Source: Streptomyces sp. Tu 3180
GTDB taxonomy: Bacteria > Actinomycetota > Actinomycetes > Streptomycetales > Streptomycetaceae
Direction: 5' to 3'
Assembly: GCF_009852415.1 (NCBI RefSeq)
Contig: NZ_WOXS01000002.1
Location: 7,604,001-7,668,000 of the forward strand
Length of the DNA stretch: 64,000 nucleotides
Below the pieces are notes generated by a model. The model saw only the letters and a program-made list of their open reading frames with translations. It was not told the origin of the DNA and searched no databases. A program made the translations under genes and the position numbers. Below, piece after piece: positions 8,569 through 17,900 of this stretch (within the stretch, counting starts at the first letter, position 1; every line of letters begins with the position of its first letter).

Positions 8569-11500
8569 TCAGGACTGGGAAGGGTGGAGCGAGGGCGGCA
8601 GACCGTTGCCGGACCGCGTGCCTGCGGGCGGCCTCGGTGCGGGGGCCGGCGCGGCGGACGCCGAGGCGATCCGCCGGGCGATCGCGGTGAGCGGGGCGTC
8701 CCCGCCCAGCAGGTCCAGGGGAAGCTCGACGCCGAACTCCTCCTCGGCGGCGAACCGCAGGCTCATCAGGTTGACCGAGTCCATCCCCGCCTCCACCAGG
8801 GACCGGTCGGCGTCCACGCGGCCCTGCCGCCCCGGCACGCGCGGCAGCACCAGGTCCTCCAGCCGCCCGAGCACCTCCCGGTACCGGCCGTCCTCCCGGC
8901 CGTCGCTCCGGCCCTCGTTCCGGTCGTGGCTCCGGCCGCCGTTTCGTGCCGGGAGCGTGGACGGCGCGGAGGGCTCGGGGGGAGCGGGCGGCACGGCGGG
9001 TGCGGTCGGTGCCTCCGGATCCGGTGCGGGGGAGGTCGACGGGCGGTCCGCGGACGTGGTGGTCACCCAGATGCGCCGGCGCAGGAACACCGTCGGCGGA
9101 AGGGAGACGATCCGTCCGGGCGCGGTGAGGTCCGTCCAGCGCACGGGCACTCCCTGCGTCCACAGCCGGCCCACCCGGCCGACGTCCCCCGCCGCCCACA
9201 ACGAGGCGACGAACGCCCGCAACGCCGCGTCGTCACGGAACGACTCCGGATCGGCGGCCGTGACGCGTACGTCGTTCAGGTGCACCCCCGGCGGCAGGGT
9301 CTCCCCCCGCGCCCCCGAGGCGGCCACCGCCGCGAGGACACGGGCCAGTTCCGGCACCCCGCGCACGGTGACCGCCAGCCGGCACGGCTGCTCCGCGCGC
9401 CCGCACCGCAACGTGTACGCCAGGTCGCGCAGGTCGACGCCGGGACCGGGCCCGCCGGTGTCCTCCAGCCAGTCGGCGAGCCGGCCGGCCAGCGCGGCCA
9501 GGTGATCCGGCGTCGGAGCGCGCAGCAGCACCAGCTCCTCGCCGCCCGGCCCGGCGGGCGTGGCCGCCGGCCGCGCGCCGTCCTCGGGCACGTACTCCTC
9601 CAGCACGGCGTGCGCGTTCACCCCGCCGGCCCCGAACGAGCTGACGCCGGCCCGGCGCGGCGCGAGGCCGTCGTCCGGCCAGTCGCCGCCCTCGGTCGTC
9701 AGGGTGAACAGGGCGGGGTCCAGGCCGAGCGCCGGGTTGACGGGGTCGGCGTGCAGCGTCGGCAGCAGCTCCCGGTTCCGCAGGGACAGGACCACCTTGG
9801 TCAGCGCGGCCAGCCCCGCCACCGACTCGCCGTGCCCCACCTGCGACTTGACCGAGCCGAGGGCGATGGGCCGACGGTCCGCGGGACGGCCGCCGAACAC
9901 CTCGGTCAGGGCCGCCACCTCCACGGGGTCGCCCAGTTCGGTGCCGGTGCCGTGTGCCTCGACCAGCCCGACGGAGGCCGGGTCCACACCGCCCCGGGCG
10001 AGCGCCCGGCGGATCACCCGGGCCTGGGCCCGCGGGCTCGGCGCGGTGTAGCCGTGACCGCGTCCGGCGTGCGCCACCGCCGTACCCCTGACGACGGCGT
10101 ACACCCGGTCGCCGTCGGCCAGCGCCCGGGCCAGCGGCTTGACCACGAGCGCTCCGACGCCCTCACCGGGGCCGAAGCCGGTGCCGCCGGCGCCGAAGGA
10201 CCGGCAGCGCCCGTCGGGGGAGAGGAACCCGAACTCCTTCAGCAGCAGCATCCGCGACGGATGCAGATAGAGGTTCACCCCGCCGACCACGGCGGCCGCG
10301 CACTCGCCCCGCGCGATCGCCTCCGCGGCCAGGTGCAGCGCCACCAGCGACGACGAACAGGCGGTGTCCACGGGCTGGCTGGGGCCGCGCAGGTCCAGCA
10401 GGTAGGAGACCCGGTTGGCCACGCTCCAGTAGTGGCCGCCGGGGACGGTGCGGTTGCCGCCGCCCCACGCCTCGACGCCGACCTTCTGGTAGTCGCTGGA
10501 GGTGACCCCGACGAAGACGCCGACGCTGCGCGGCTCACCCGAGTCGTCGCGCAGGCCGTCGAGACGCTCCCCGAGCGCTCCGGCGTCCTCCAGCGCCTCC
10601 CAGGCCGCTTCCAGGAACAGCCTCTCCTGCGGGTCCACCAGGGCCGACTCGTGCGCGGACAGCCCGAAGAACTCCGGGTCGAACCGGTCGACGTCCTCGA
10701 GGAAGTGGCCCCGGACGTCCTCCGTGCCGGTCCCCCCGGCGGCCCAGCGGCCGGCCGGCAGCGGCCCGGAGGAGTCCCTGCCCTCCCGGAGGCCGCGCAG
10801 GAACGCCGTGAGGTCGCGAGCCCCGGGGTACCGCCCGCTCATCCCCACCACGGCCAGCGCCGGACCGGACCCGGGACCCCCGTGCGAACCGTGCGGACCG
10901 TGCGCCGAGGGGACCGGATCCGGGGACGGTGCCGAGGGAGCCCGGGCGGGGAGCGGTGCCGGTGTCGCAGGGGCCGGGCCGGGAGACGGCGTCGAGGGGG
11001 CCGGGAGGTCCGGTCGCGGCGCCGCTGCCGGCGCGTCGTCGTCGGTCCGGTCCGCCAGCAGCGCGGCCAGGGCCGACAACGAGGGAGCCGTGAACACCTC
11101 CGCGCCCTCGACCCGGCCGACCGTCCGGCTCAGCGTCGCGGCCAGGCTCCGGATCGTCACCGAGTCCAGCCCCAGCGACTCCAGGGGCGCGTCCATCCGC
11201 ACGGCGCCCTCCGGGGTCCCCGTCACCTCCGTCACGGCACGACGCACCAGGTCGGCGACGCGCCGGTGCCGGGGGCCGGTACCGGCCCCCGCGCCCGCCC
11301 CGCCCCCGGGACCGGAAGGGGGACCGGGCTCCGGTTCCGACGTCCGCCCAGCCTGCGGCCGTACCGTGCCCAGCACCGAGAACGCCCGCAGCGTCGCCTC
11401 CCAGCGGGAACGCTCGCCGTGGAAGACCGCGACGAGGCAGGCGTCCTCCGGCAGGCGCAGCAGCGCCTCCAGCGCGGCCAGGCCCGGCGCGGACGGCAGC

Positions 11501-14500
11501 GGCTCGGCGCCGGTGCGTTCGCGCATCGCGGCGAGCACCGCGTCCGGAACCGTCATGCCGCCGTCCCGCCACAGCGGCCAGGCCACCGACAGGGTCCGGC
11601 CGGACCGCTCCCCGCGGGCCACGGCCGCGCGCCGCTGCTCGGCGAAACCGTCCAGGAAACCGTTGCCCGTCGCGTAGTCCGACTGGCCGAGGTTGCCCAC
11701 GGCACCCGACAGCGACGAGAACAGCACGAACATCCGCAGCCCCAGCCCGGCCGTCGCCGCGTCCAGGGCCCGGACACCGCGCGCCTTCGGGCCGATCACC
11801 GCGTCGGCCTCCTCCGGGCGCTTGCGCACCAGGTACGCGTCCCGCAGCGTGCCGGCCGCGTGGAACACCCCGTCCAGCCGGCCCTCCACCCGCAGCACGC
11901 CGTCGACCAGGTCCCGCACGGCGTCCTCGTCGGTGACGTCCGTCGGCACGTAGCGGACGTCGCCGCCGAGAGCCGTCAGCGCGTCGCGGTCGGCGCGGGC
12001 CAGCGCCTCCGGCGCCCGTCGTCCGCACAGCACGACCCGCGCCCCGTGGCCGAGCAGGTGACGGGCGGTCAGCAGGCCCAGTCCGCCGAGCCCACCGGTG
12101 ACCAGGTACACCTCACCCGGCAGGAACGGCGCGTCCGTGCCCGGGGGCGCGGCGGTGGGCGTTTCGACGGGGGCGAGGAGACGGCTCAGCCGGCGTCCCG
12201 CCCGGCGGTCGACGATCCGGCCGGAGCCGGGGGCGGGGTCCGCGGCCTCCTGCGCGATCGGATCCGCCTCGGCCGCGCCGGCCCGGTCCAGCAGCAGCGC
12301 GCGGCCGGTCAGCCGCGGGTTCTCGTGGGCGAGGGTCTGGACGAAGCCGCCGGCGGCCAGGGCCGTCGCCCGGTCCGTGGCGACCGCCAGCACATGGACC
12401 GTCCGCCGCCACAGGCCCGTCAGCACCTGCCGGACGGGCCCGAACAGCGGCGCCCACCAGTGCCGCGAGCCGGCCGGCGGCACGACCACGACGAGGGTCA
12501 CCCGTTCGTCCGCTCCGTGCGCCGTCGCCGGGGCGAGGTCCGCGGGCGGTGCCCCGTCCGCGGCGAGCACGTGGACGGGACCCGACCACCGTGCCTCCAG
12601 CCCGGCGGCCAGCTCGGCGGGACCGACGACCAGCAACGGTCCCGACGTGACGCCGTCGGGCGCGACCGGCACCGGCACCCAGTGCGGCGCGTACAGGCTG
12701 ACACCGGCCGGACCGGGCGCCGGGGCGGCGGGAGCGGAGGCGGCGTGCGGGGCGCCGGCGGAGGGCCCGGTTGCCGGGGCGGACGCGGGGGCGGTGGCCG
12801 GGGCGGTGGTCCCCCGTTCGGGGGCGGGGAGGTCCTCCTCGATCCAGAAGCGGTCGGTGGCGAGGACCGACCCCGGCATCGGCACCACCCGCCCGCGCCC
12901 GGGCGGGAACACCTCGGACCAGCGCACGGTGTGCCCCTGGACGTAGAGCCGCCCCAGGGCCAGCAGATCGTCCGCCGTGGCAGGGCCCGCCGGGGCGACA
13001 CGGTCGTACAGCCGTTCCGGCAGCGGTTCCCGGGCCCGCCGGGCGTCCTCGCTCACGGGGGTGCCCGCGCCGCCGTCGCCGGGCGCGCCGTCCGCGCCGT
13101 CCGGCGGTGACGCCACCCAGCGCCCCGGGGGACGCCCCTGTGCCAGTGCCGTGAGCGCCTCGCGCAGGTCGTCGGCGGTCTCGGCGACGACCGCCAGCCG
13201 GTGGCGATGGTGATCGCGGCCGACGGCGAGGGTGCGGGCCACATCGGCCGGCGCGGTGCCGGCGCCGGGCCCCTCGAGCCAGTCGGCCAGCACGCGGGCC
13301 TGGGCGGCGAGCAGGGCGTGTTCGTGCGCCGACAGCACGACCAGGACGGGGCCGGGGACGGGGGCCGGGGCGGGCACTGCCGGCGGCTCCTCCAGCACGA
13401 CGTGCGCGTTGGTGCCGCTCAGCCCGAAGGAGCTGACCGCGACCCGCCAGGGCCGGGAGCCGTCCCGGACCAGCTCGACCGGCCTGTCGGCGACCCTGAA
13501 GGGCCCTTCGGCGAACGGGATGCGCGGGTTGGCCCGCCGGAAGTGCGGCGTGGCCGGCACCCGTCCGGTCGCCAGCACCTCCATCGCCTTGAACACGCCG
13601 GCCAGTCCCGCCGCCGCCGAGGTGTGTCCCACGTTCGCCTTCACCGAACCGACCGGGACGCTGCCCGCCGGGAGCCCGGCGGGCGCGAACACCGCGTTCA
13701 GCGCGGCCAGTTCGATGGGATCGCCCAGCGGTGTCCCGGTCCCGTGGCACTCGACGTAGTCGATGCCGGCCGGATCGACGCCGAACCGGCGGTACGTCTC
13801 CTCGACCAGTGCCGTCTGCGCGCGCCGCGACGGAGCCGTCAGGCCGTTCGTGGCGCCGTCGTGGTTGACGCCCGAGGCGCGGATCACCGCCTGCACCGGA
13901 TCGCCGTCGGCCAGCGCCCGGCGCAGCGTCTTGAGCAGCACCACCGCGCTGCCCTCGGCGGGCACGAAGCCGTCGGCCGACGCGTCGAACGGACGGCACC
14001 GGCCGGTGGGGGAGAGCATCCCCGCCTTGCTCATGTACACGTACGGGATCTCGGTCGTGTACAGCGTGACCCCGCCGGCCAGCATCATGTCCGCCTCGCC
14101 CAGCCACAGCGCCTGACAGGCCAGGTGCAGCGCCACCAGCGAGCTCGAGCAGGCGGTGTCCACGGAGGTCACAGGCCCGGCGAGGTCCAGCAGGTAGGCC
14201 ACCCGGGCCGCCAGGATCGACTGCGAGTTGCCCTGCATGACCTGCGGCATCCGGTGGTGCGGGCTGGAGCGCTCGACGCGCAGCGCGTAGTCGTTGAGCA
14301 TCACCCCCGCGTAGACCCCGCACCGGGACCCCGCCAGCGAGGACGGCGCGTACCCGGCGTTCTCCACCGCGCGCCGGCACTCCTGGAGGAACAACCGGGC
14401 CTGCGGGTCGGTCAGTTCCGCCTCCCGGCGGGTCATCCGGAACAGGCCGGCGTCGAAGTCCGCCGCGTCCCGGAGCATGCCGCCCCAGCGCGACAGCGAC

Positions 14501-14829
14501 CTGCCGGGCGCGGCGGGGTCCGGGTCGTACCACCGCTCGACCGGCCACCGGTCCCGGGGCACCTCGGCCACCGTGTCGGCGCCCTCGCGCAGCAGCCGCC
14601 GGAACGCGTCGAGGTCGTCGGCGCCCGGGAAGCGGGCGGAGCACCCGATGACGGCGACCGGTTCGTGAACCCGCCCGGACGGCGGGCCGGACCCGCCGGC
14701 CGGCGCGGACGCCCGCTCCCGGGCGCCGCCGTCCCGCGCGCCGGGGCCGCGGTCGCGCAGCAGGCCCAGTACCTCGTCCTTCGACAGGTCACCGGCGGTG
14801 AACCGGCTCAGAACGTCGCGGGTGTCCAT
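8569..14829 (-). CDS. trans-AT PKS: KS-KR-ACP-KS-ACP (gene C)
   Basis: A 2086-aa bimodular PKS without AT domains. It starts at ATG 14829, 88 bp after gene B, and stops 9 bp before gene D. The N-terminus (DTRDVLSRFTAGDLSKDEV) resembles a docking segment and is a natural partner for the similar C-terminal segment of gene B. Module 1: KS at about 57-480 (DTACSSSL; HGTGTPLGD and GHTSAAAG histidines intact), flanking subdomain, KR with TGGLGGLG at about 909 and catalytic-region FSSLSG...YATGN, ACP with GLDSVTI at about 1218. Module 2: KS at about 1323-1746 (DTACSSSL; HGTGT intact), flanking subdomain, then directly an ACP (GMDSVNL, about 2011), with no KR or DH. By collinearity it adds one beta-hydroxy unit and one beta-keto unit before serine. 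A virginiamycin M-type chain has exactly that pattern. Griseoviridin would need a second ketoreduction. Confidence 0.93.
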   Translation of the reverse strand: MDTRDVLSRFTAGDLSKDEVLGLLRDRGPGARDGGARERASAPAGGSGPPSGRVHEPVAVIGCSARFPGADDLDAFRRLLREGADTVAEVPRDRWPVERWYDPDPAAPGRSLSRWGGMLRDAADFDAGLFRMTRREAELTDPQARLFLQECRRAVENAGYAPSSLAGSRCGVYAGVMLNDYALRVERSSPHHRMPQVMQGNSQSILAARVAYLLDLAGPVTSVDTACSSSLVALHLACQALWLGEADMMLAGGVTLYTTEIPYVYMSKAGMLSPTGRCRPFDASADGFVPAEGSAVVLLKTLRRALADGDPVQAVIRASGVNHDGATNGLTAPSRRAQTALVEETYRRFGVDPAGIDYVECHGTGTPLGDPIELAALNAVFAPAGLPAGSVPVGSVKANVGHTSAAAGLAGVFKAMEVLATGRVPATPHFRRANPRIPFAEGPFRVADRPVELVRDGSRPWRVAVSSFGLSGTNAHVVLEEPPAVPAPAPVPGPVLVVLSAHEHALLAAQARVLADWLEGPGAGTAPADVARTLAVGRDHHRHRLAVVAETADDLREALTALAQGRPPGRWVASPPDGADGAPGDGGAGTPVSEDARRAREPLPERLYDRVAPAGPATADDLLALGRLYVQGHTVRWSEVFPPGRGRVVPMPGSVLATDRFWIEEDLPAPERGTTAPATAPASAPATGPSAGAPHAASAPAAPAPGPAGVSLYAPHWVPVPVAPDGVTSGPLLVVGPAELAAGLEARWSGPVHVLAADGAPPADLAPATAHGADERVTLVVVVPPAGSRHWWAPLFGPVRQVLTGLWRRTVHVLAVATDRATALAAGGFVQTLAHENPRLTGRALLLDRAGAAEADPIAQEAADPAPGSGRIVDRRAGRRLSRLLAPVETPTAAPPGTDAPFLPGEVYLVTGGLGGLGLLTARHLLGHGARVVLCGRRAPEALARADRDALTALGGDVRYVPTDVTDEDAVRDLVDGVLRVEGRLDGVFHAAGTLRDAYLVRKRPEEADAVIGPKARGVRALDAATAGLGLRMFVLFSSLSGAVGNLGQSDYATGNGFLDGFAEQRRAAVARGERSGRTLSVAWPLWRDGGMTVPDAVLAAMRERTGAEPLPSAPGLAALEALLRLPEDACLVAVFHGERSRWEATLRAFSVLGTVRPQAGRTSEPEPGPPSGPGGGAGAGAGTGPRHRRVADLVRRAVTEVTGTPEGAVRMDAPLESLGLDSVTIRSLAATLSRTVGRVEGAEVFTAPSLSALAALLADRTDDDAPAAAPRPDLPAPSTPSPGPAPATPAPLPARAPSAPSPDPVPSAHGPHGSHGGPGSGPALAVVGMSGRYPGARDLTAFLRGLREGRDSSGPLPAGRWAAGGTGTEDVRGHFLEDVDRFDPEFFGLSAHESALVDPQERLFLEAAWEALEDAGALGERLDGLRDDSGEPRSVGVFVGVTSSDYQKVGVEAWGGGNRTVPGGHYWSVANRVSYLLDLRGPSQPVDTACSSSLVALHLAAEAIARGECAAAVVGGVNLYLHPSRMLLLKEFGFLSPDGRCRSFGAGGTGFGPGEGVGALVVKPLARALADGDRVYAVVRGTAVAHAGRGHGYTAPSPRAQARVIRRALARGGVDPASVGLVEAHGTGTELGDPVEVAALTEVFGGRPADRRPIALGSVKSQVGHGESVAGLAALTKVVLSLRNRELLPTLHADPVNPALGLDPALFTLTTEGGDWPDDGLAPRRAGVSSFGAGGVNAHAVLEEYVPEDGARPAATPAGPGGEELVLLRAPTPDHLAALAGRLADWLEDTGGPGPGVDLRDLAYTLRCGRAEQPCRLAVTVRGVPELARVLAAVAASGARGETLPPGVHLNDVRVTAADPESFRDDAALRAFVASLWAAGDVGRVGRLWTQGVPVRWTDLTAPGRIVSLPPTVFLRRRIWVTTTSADRPSTSPAPDPEAPTAPAVPPAPPEPSAPSTLPARNGGRSHDRNEGRSDGREDGRYREVLGRLEDLVLPRVPGRQGRVDADRSLVEAGMDSVNLMSLRFAAEEEFGVELPLDLLGGDAPLTAIARRIASASAAPAPAPRPPAGTRSGNGLPPSLHPSQS

Positions 14830-14917
14830 GCCGTCCAGATCCCTTCCTCGGCTACGGCGTGTACGGCGTCGTGGGTCGTGTCCGGCGCCGTGGGCGGGAC
14901 GCGGGTCACGGAGCAGG

Positions 14918-17900
14918 TCATCGGCGTCCCCCCGAGCCCTCCAGCAGGGCGGCCGCCTCCTCCAGCCCGATCACCCCGTTCTCCAGCGCGGTGAGTACGG
15001 CGTCCGGGTCGCCGGGGTCCGGCGGCGGGGGTGCGGCCGGCGGCCGTCCGGCCCCGCTCTCGCACAGGTGGCGGGCGAGCCGGTCCACCGTCGGGTACTC
15101 GAACAGGGCCCGCGCCTCGAGCGCGACGCCCAGCCGGTCGCGCGCGGCCACGACCAGCTCCTCGGACAGCAGCGAGTCCAGACCCATCTCCTCGAAGGGC
15201 CGGTCCGCGCCGATCGCCGCCGCGTCCTCGTACAGCACCTGCCCCAGCACCTCCAGGAGGGTCGAGCGCACGTGGTCCACGTCCAGCGGGCGCCTGCCCG
15301 GGGCGTCGGACGGCGTCGGTGGTCCCCCGGTCCCGGCGTCCGTGCCGGCGGGGGCCGGCGTCGGCACCTCGGCCGTACCGGCCGCGGCTCCGGGCGCGGG
15401 CGGGTCCGCGGCCTGCGGCACGTCCCGCTCCGGGGCGGGCCGGGGCGGCAGGCCGAAGTCCCGCAGGTGCCCCCGCACCGCACGGCGTGCCTCGCCCGCA
15501 CCGGAGCCGGCAGGGGAGCCGCCGCCGGTCGTGGCGGGCCGGTCGAGCTGGTTGTCGTACCAGCAGCGGATCGGTTCGAAGGGGTAGTGCGGCAGGGACA
15601 CCCGCCGTCCCCGGTCCCCGGCGCCGCAGGCGGCGCGCAGGTCGGGCCGCTCACCGGCCGGCCACGCCCCCACCGGCGCCTCGGGACCGCCGTCGGCCGA
15701 GGCGCCGGACGCGACGCGGGACAGCCCGTCCAGCAGCTCCTCGCGGGTGCTGCCGCGCACCGCCACGCGGTGCGCCAGCCGGACGCGGCCCACGGCCAGG
15801 GTGAACGCCACGTCCGCCGGAGCCGGACCGGTCCCGGCCGCCCAGGCGTCCCGCAGGTACCGGTGCAGCCGCCCCGCGCCGCGCTCCAGCGCGGCCGGGG
15901 TGCGCGCGGACAGGAACAGCGTCAGCGGCCGTCCGTCGTCCGGGGGCGCCGCGGGCCCGGACGGGCCCTCCTCCACCACGACGTGCGCGTTGGCGCCGCC
16001 CGCGCCGAACGAACTGATGCCCGCCCGCAGCACGGCCGGGGCGCCGTCCGGGCCGACGGGCCGCCAGGGCTCGGCGCGCCGCTGGACGGTGAACGGCGTG
16101 GCCTCGAAGTCGATCTCCGGATTGGGCGGATCGGCGTGCAGGGACGCCACCAGGGTGCGGTGGCGCAGCTGCAGCAGCACCTTCGCGAACGCCGCCATGC
16201 CGGCCGCCGACTCCAGGTGCCCGATGTTCGACTTGACCGAGCCGATCGGGCACGCGCCGGGGTCTGTGCGGCCGTCCCGCTTGAACGCCTCCGTCAGCCC
16301 GCGCAGCTCGATCGGGTCGCCGAGGGAGGTGCCCGTGCCGTGCGCCTCGACGTAGTGGAGGTCGTGCGCGGTCAGCCCCGCGTCCGCCAGAGCCTTCCCG
16401 ATCAGGTTGGCCTGCGCCCTCGGGCTGGGCACCGTGTAGCCGTTGGTCCGGCCGCCGTGGTTGACCGCGCTGCCCCGGATCACCGCGTGGATCTGGTCGC
16501 CGTCCCGCAGCGCGGCCCGCAGCGGCTTGAGGACGGCGGCCGCGACTCCCTCCCCGGGCACGTAGCCGTCACCCCCGGCGCGGAAGCTGCGGCACCTGCC
16601 GTCGCTGGACAGGAAGCGTCCCTGGCTCAGCATCAGGTACTTGTTCGGGTGCACCGACACGTTGACCGCGCCGGCGACGGCCACCGCGCAGGTGCCCGCG
16701 CGCAGCGCCTCGCACGCCAGGTGGATCGAGCTGAGACCGGACGAACAGGCCGTGTCCAGGGCGATGCTGGGGCCCTCGAAGCCGAAGAAGTACGACGCCC
16801 GGTTGGCGATGCACCAGAAGGCGCTGTTGGCGTGCACGGGGTTGCCCAGCAGCCGTTCCTCGGCCTCGTGCAGCTGGTACTCGCTGTACATCGCGCCGAC
16901 GTACACACCGACGTCCCTGGGCCGGCGCGGATCACCTTCCGGCGCGAGGTCCGCCGGGGTGTACCCGGCGTCCTCGATCGCGGCCCAGCAGCTCTCCAGG
17001 AACAGCCGGGCCTGCGGGTCGATCGTGCCGGCCTCCCGGGCCGAGATGTTGAACAGGGGCGCGTCGAAACGGTCGATGCCGTCGAGGAAGCCGCCCCATT
17101 TGGCGTAGGAGGTGTTCGGCCGGTCCCGGCCGGGCCGGTAGAAGCCCTCCAGCGGCCACCGGTCGGGCGGGATCTCCGTGACGCAGTCGCGGCCCTCGAG
17201 GAGGTTGCGCCAGAACGTGTCCAGGTCGTCGGCCTGCGGGAACCGTCCGGCGAAGCCGATGACGGCGACGGCCCGGTCGTCGGCCGGATCCGGTGCCGGA
17301 CCGGGCGCCGGTGCCTGTTCCGGTGCCGCCCCGGCCCCGCCGGCGTGCGGCGCGGGAGGCGGCGGGGGAGCGGACGGCGGTGCGGCGGCCGGGGCGGGCG
17401 GCTCGGGTTCCCCGGCCGGGACCCGCTCACGCAGGTGGGCGGCCAGCTCCGCCGGGGTACGGCACTCGAAGAGCAGGGTGCGGGGCAGCCGGCCGAAGCG
17501 TTCGGAGAGGCGGTCCACCGTACGGATCGCCAGCAGCGAGTCGATGCCGAGGTCGTCGAAGAGCGTGTCGGGCCCCACGCGCTCCACCTCGTGCCCGGTC
17601 ACGTCGGCCAGTACGTCCCGGACGAAACCGACCAGCGCCGCGTCCCGCGCCTCCTGCCCGCCCTGCTCGCCCTGGCCGTCCGTCCCGGTGCCGTCGGCGA
17701 CGGACGGCTGCGGTCCGGTGGCCGGACCGGCGTCACCCGCCGCCCGCGATACCGGGCCCGCGGCCGTACCGGCGTCATCCGCCGCCGCTGCGTCCACGGC
17801 CTCGGACGTCCCGGCGGCCGGGTCCGTGGCCGACAGGGCCGGCAGCAGGGTGGCCGCCAGCCGGGCGCGCTCCCCGTACAGCACCAGCGGGCACACCGGC

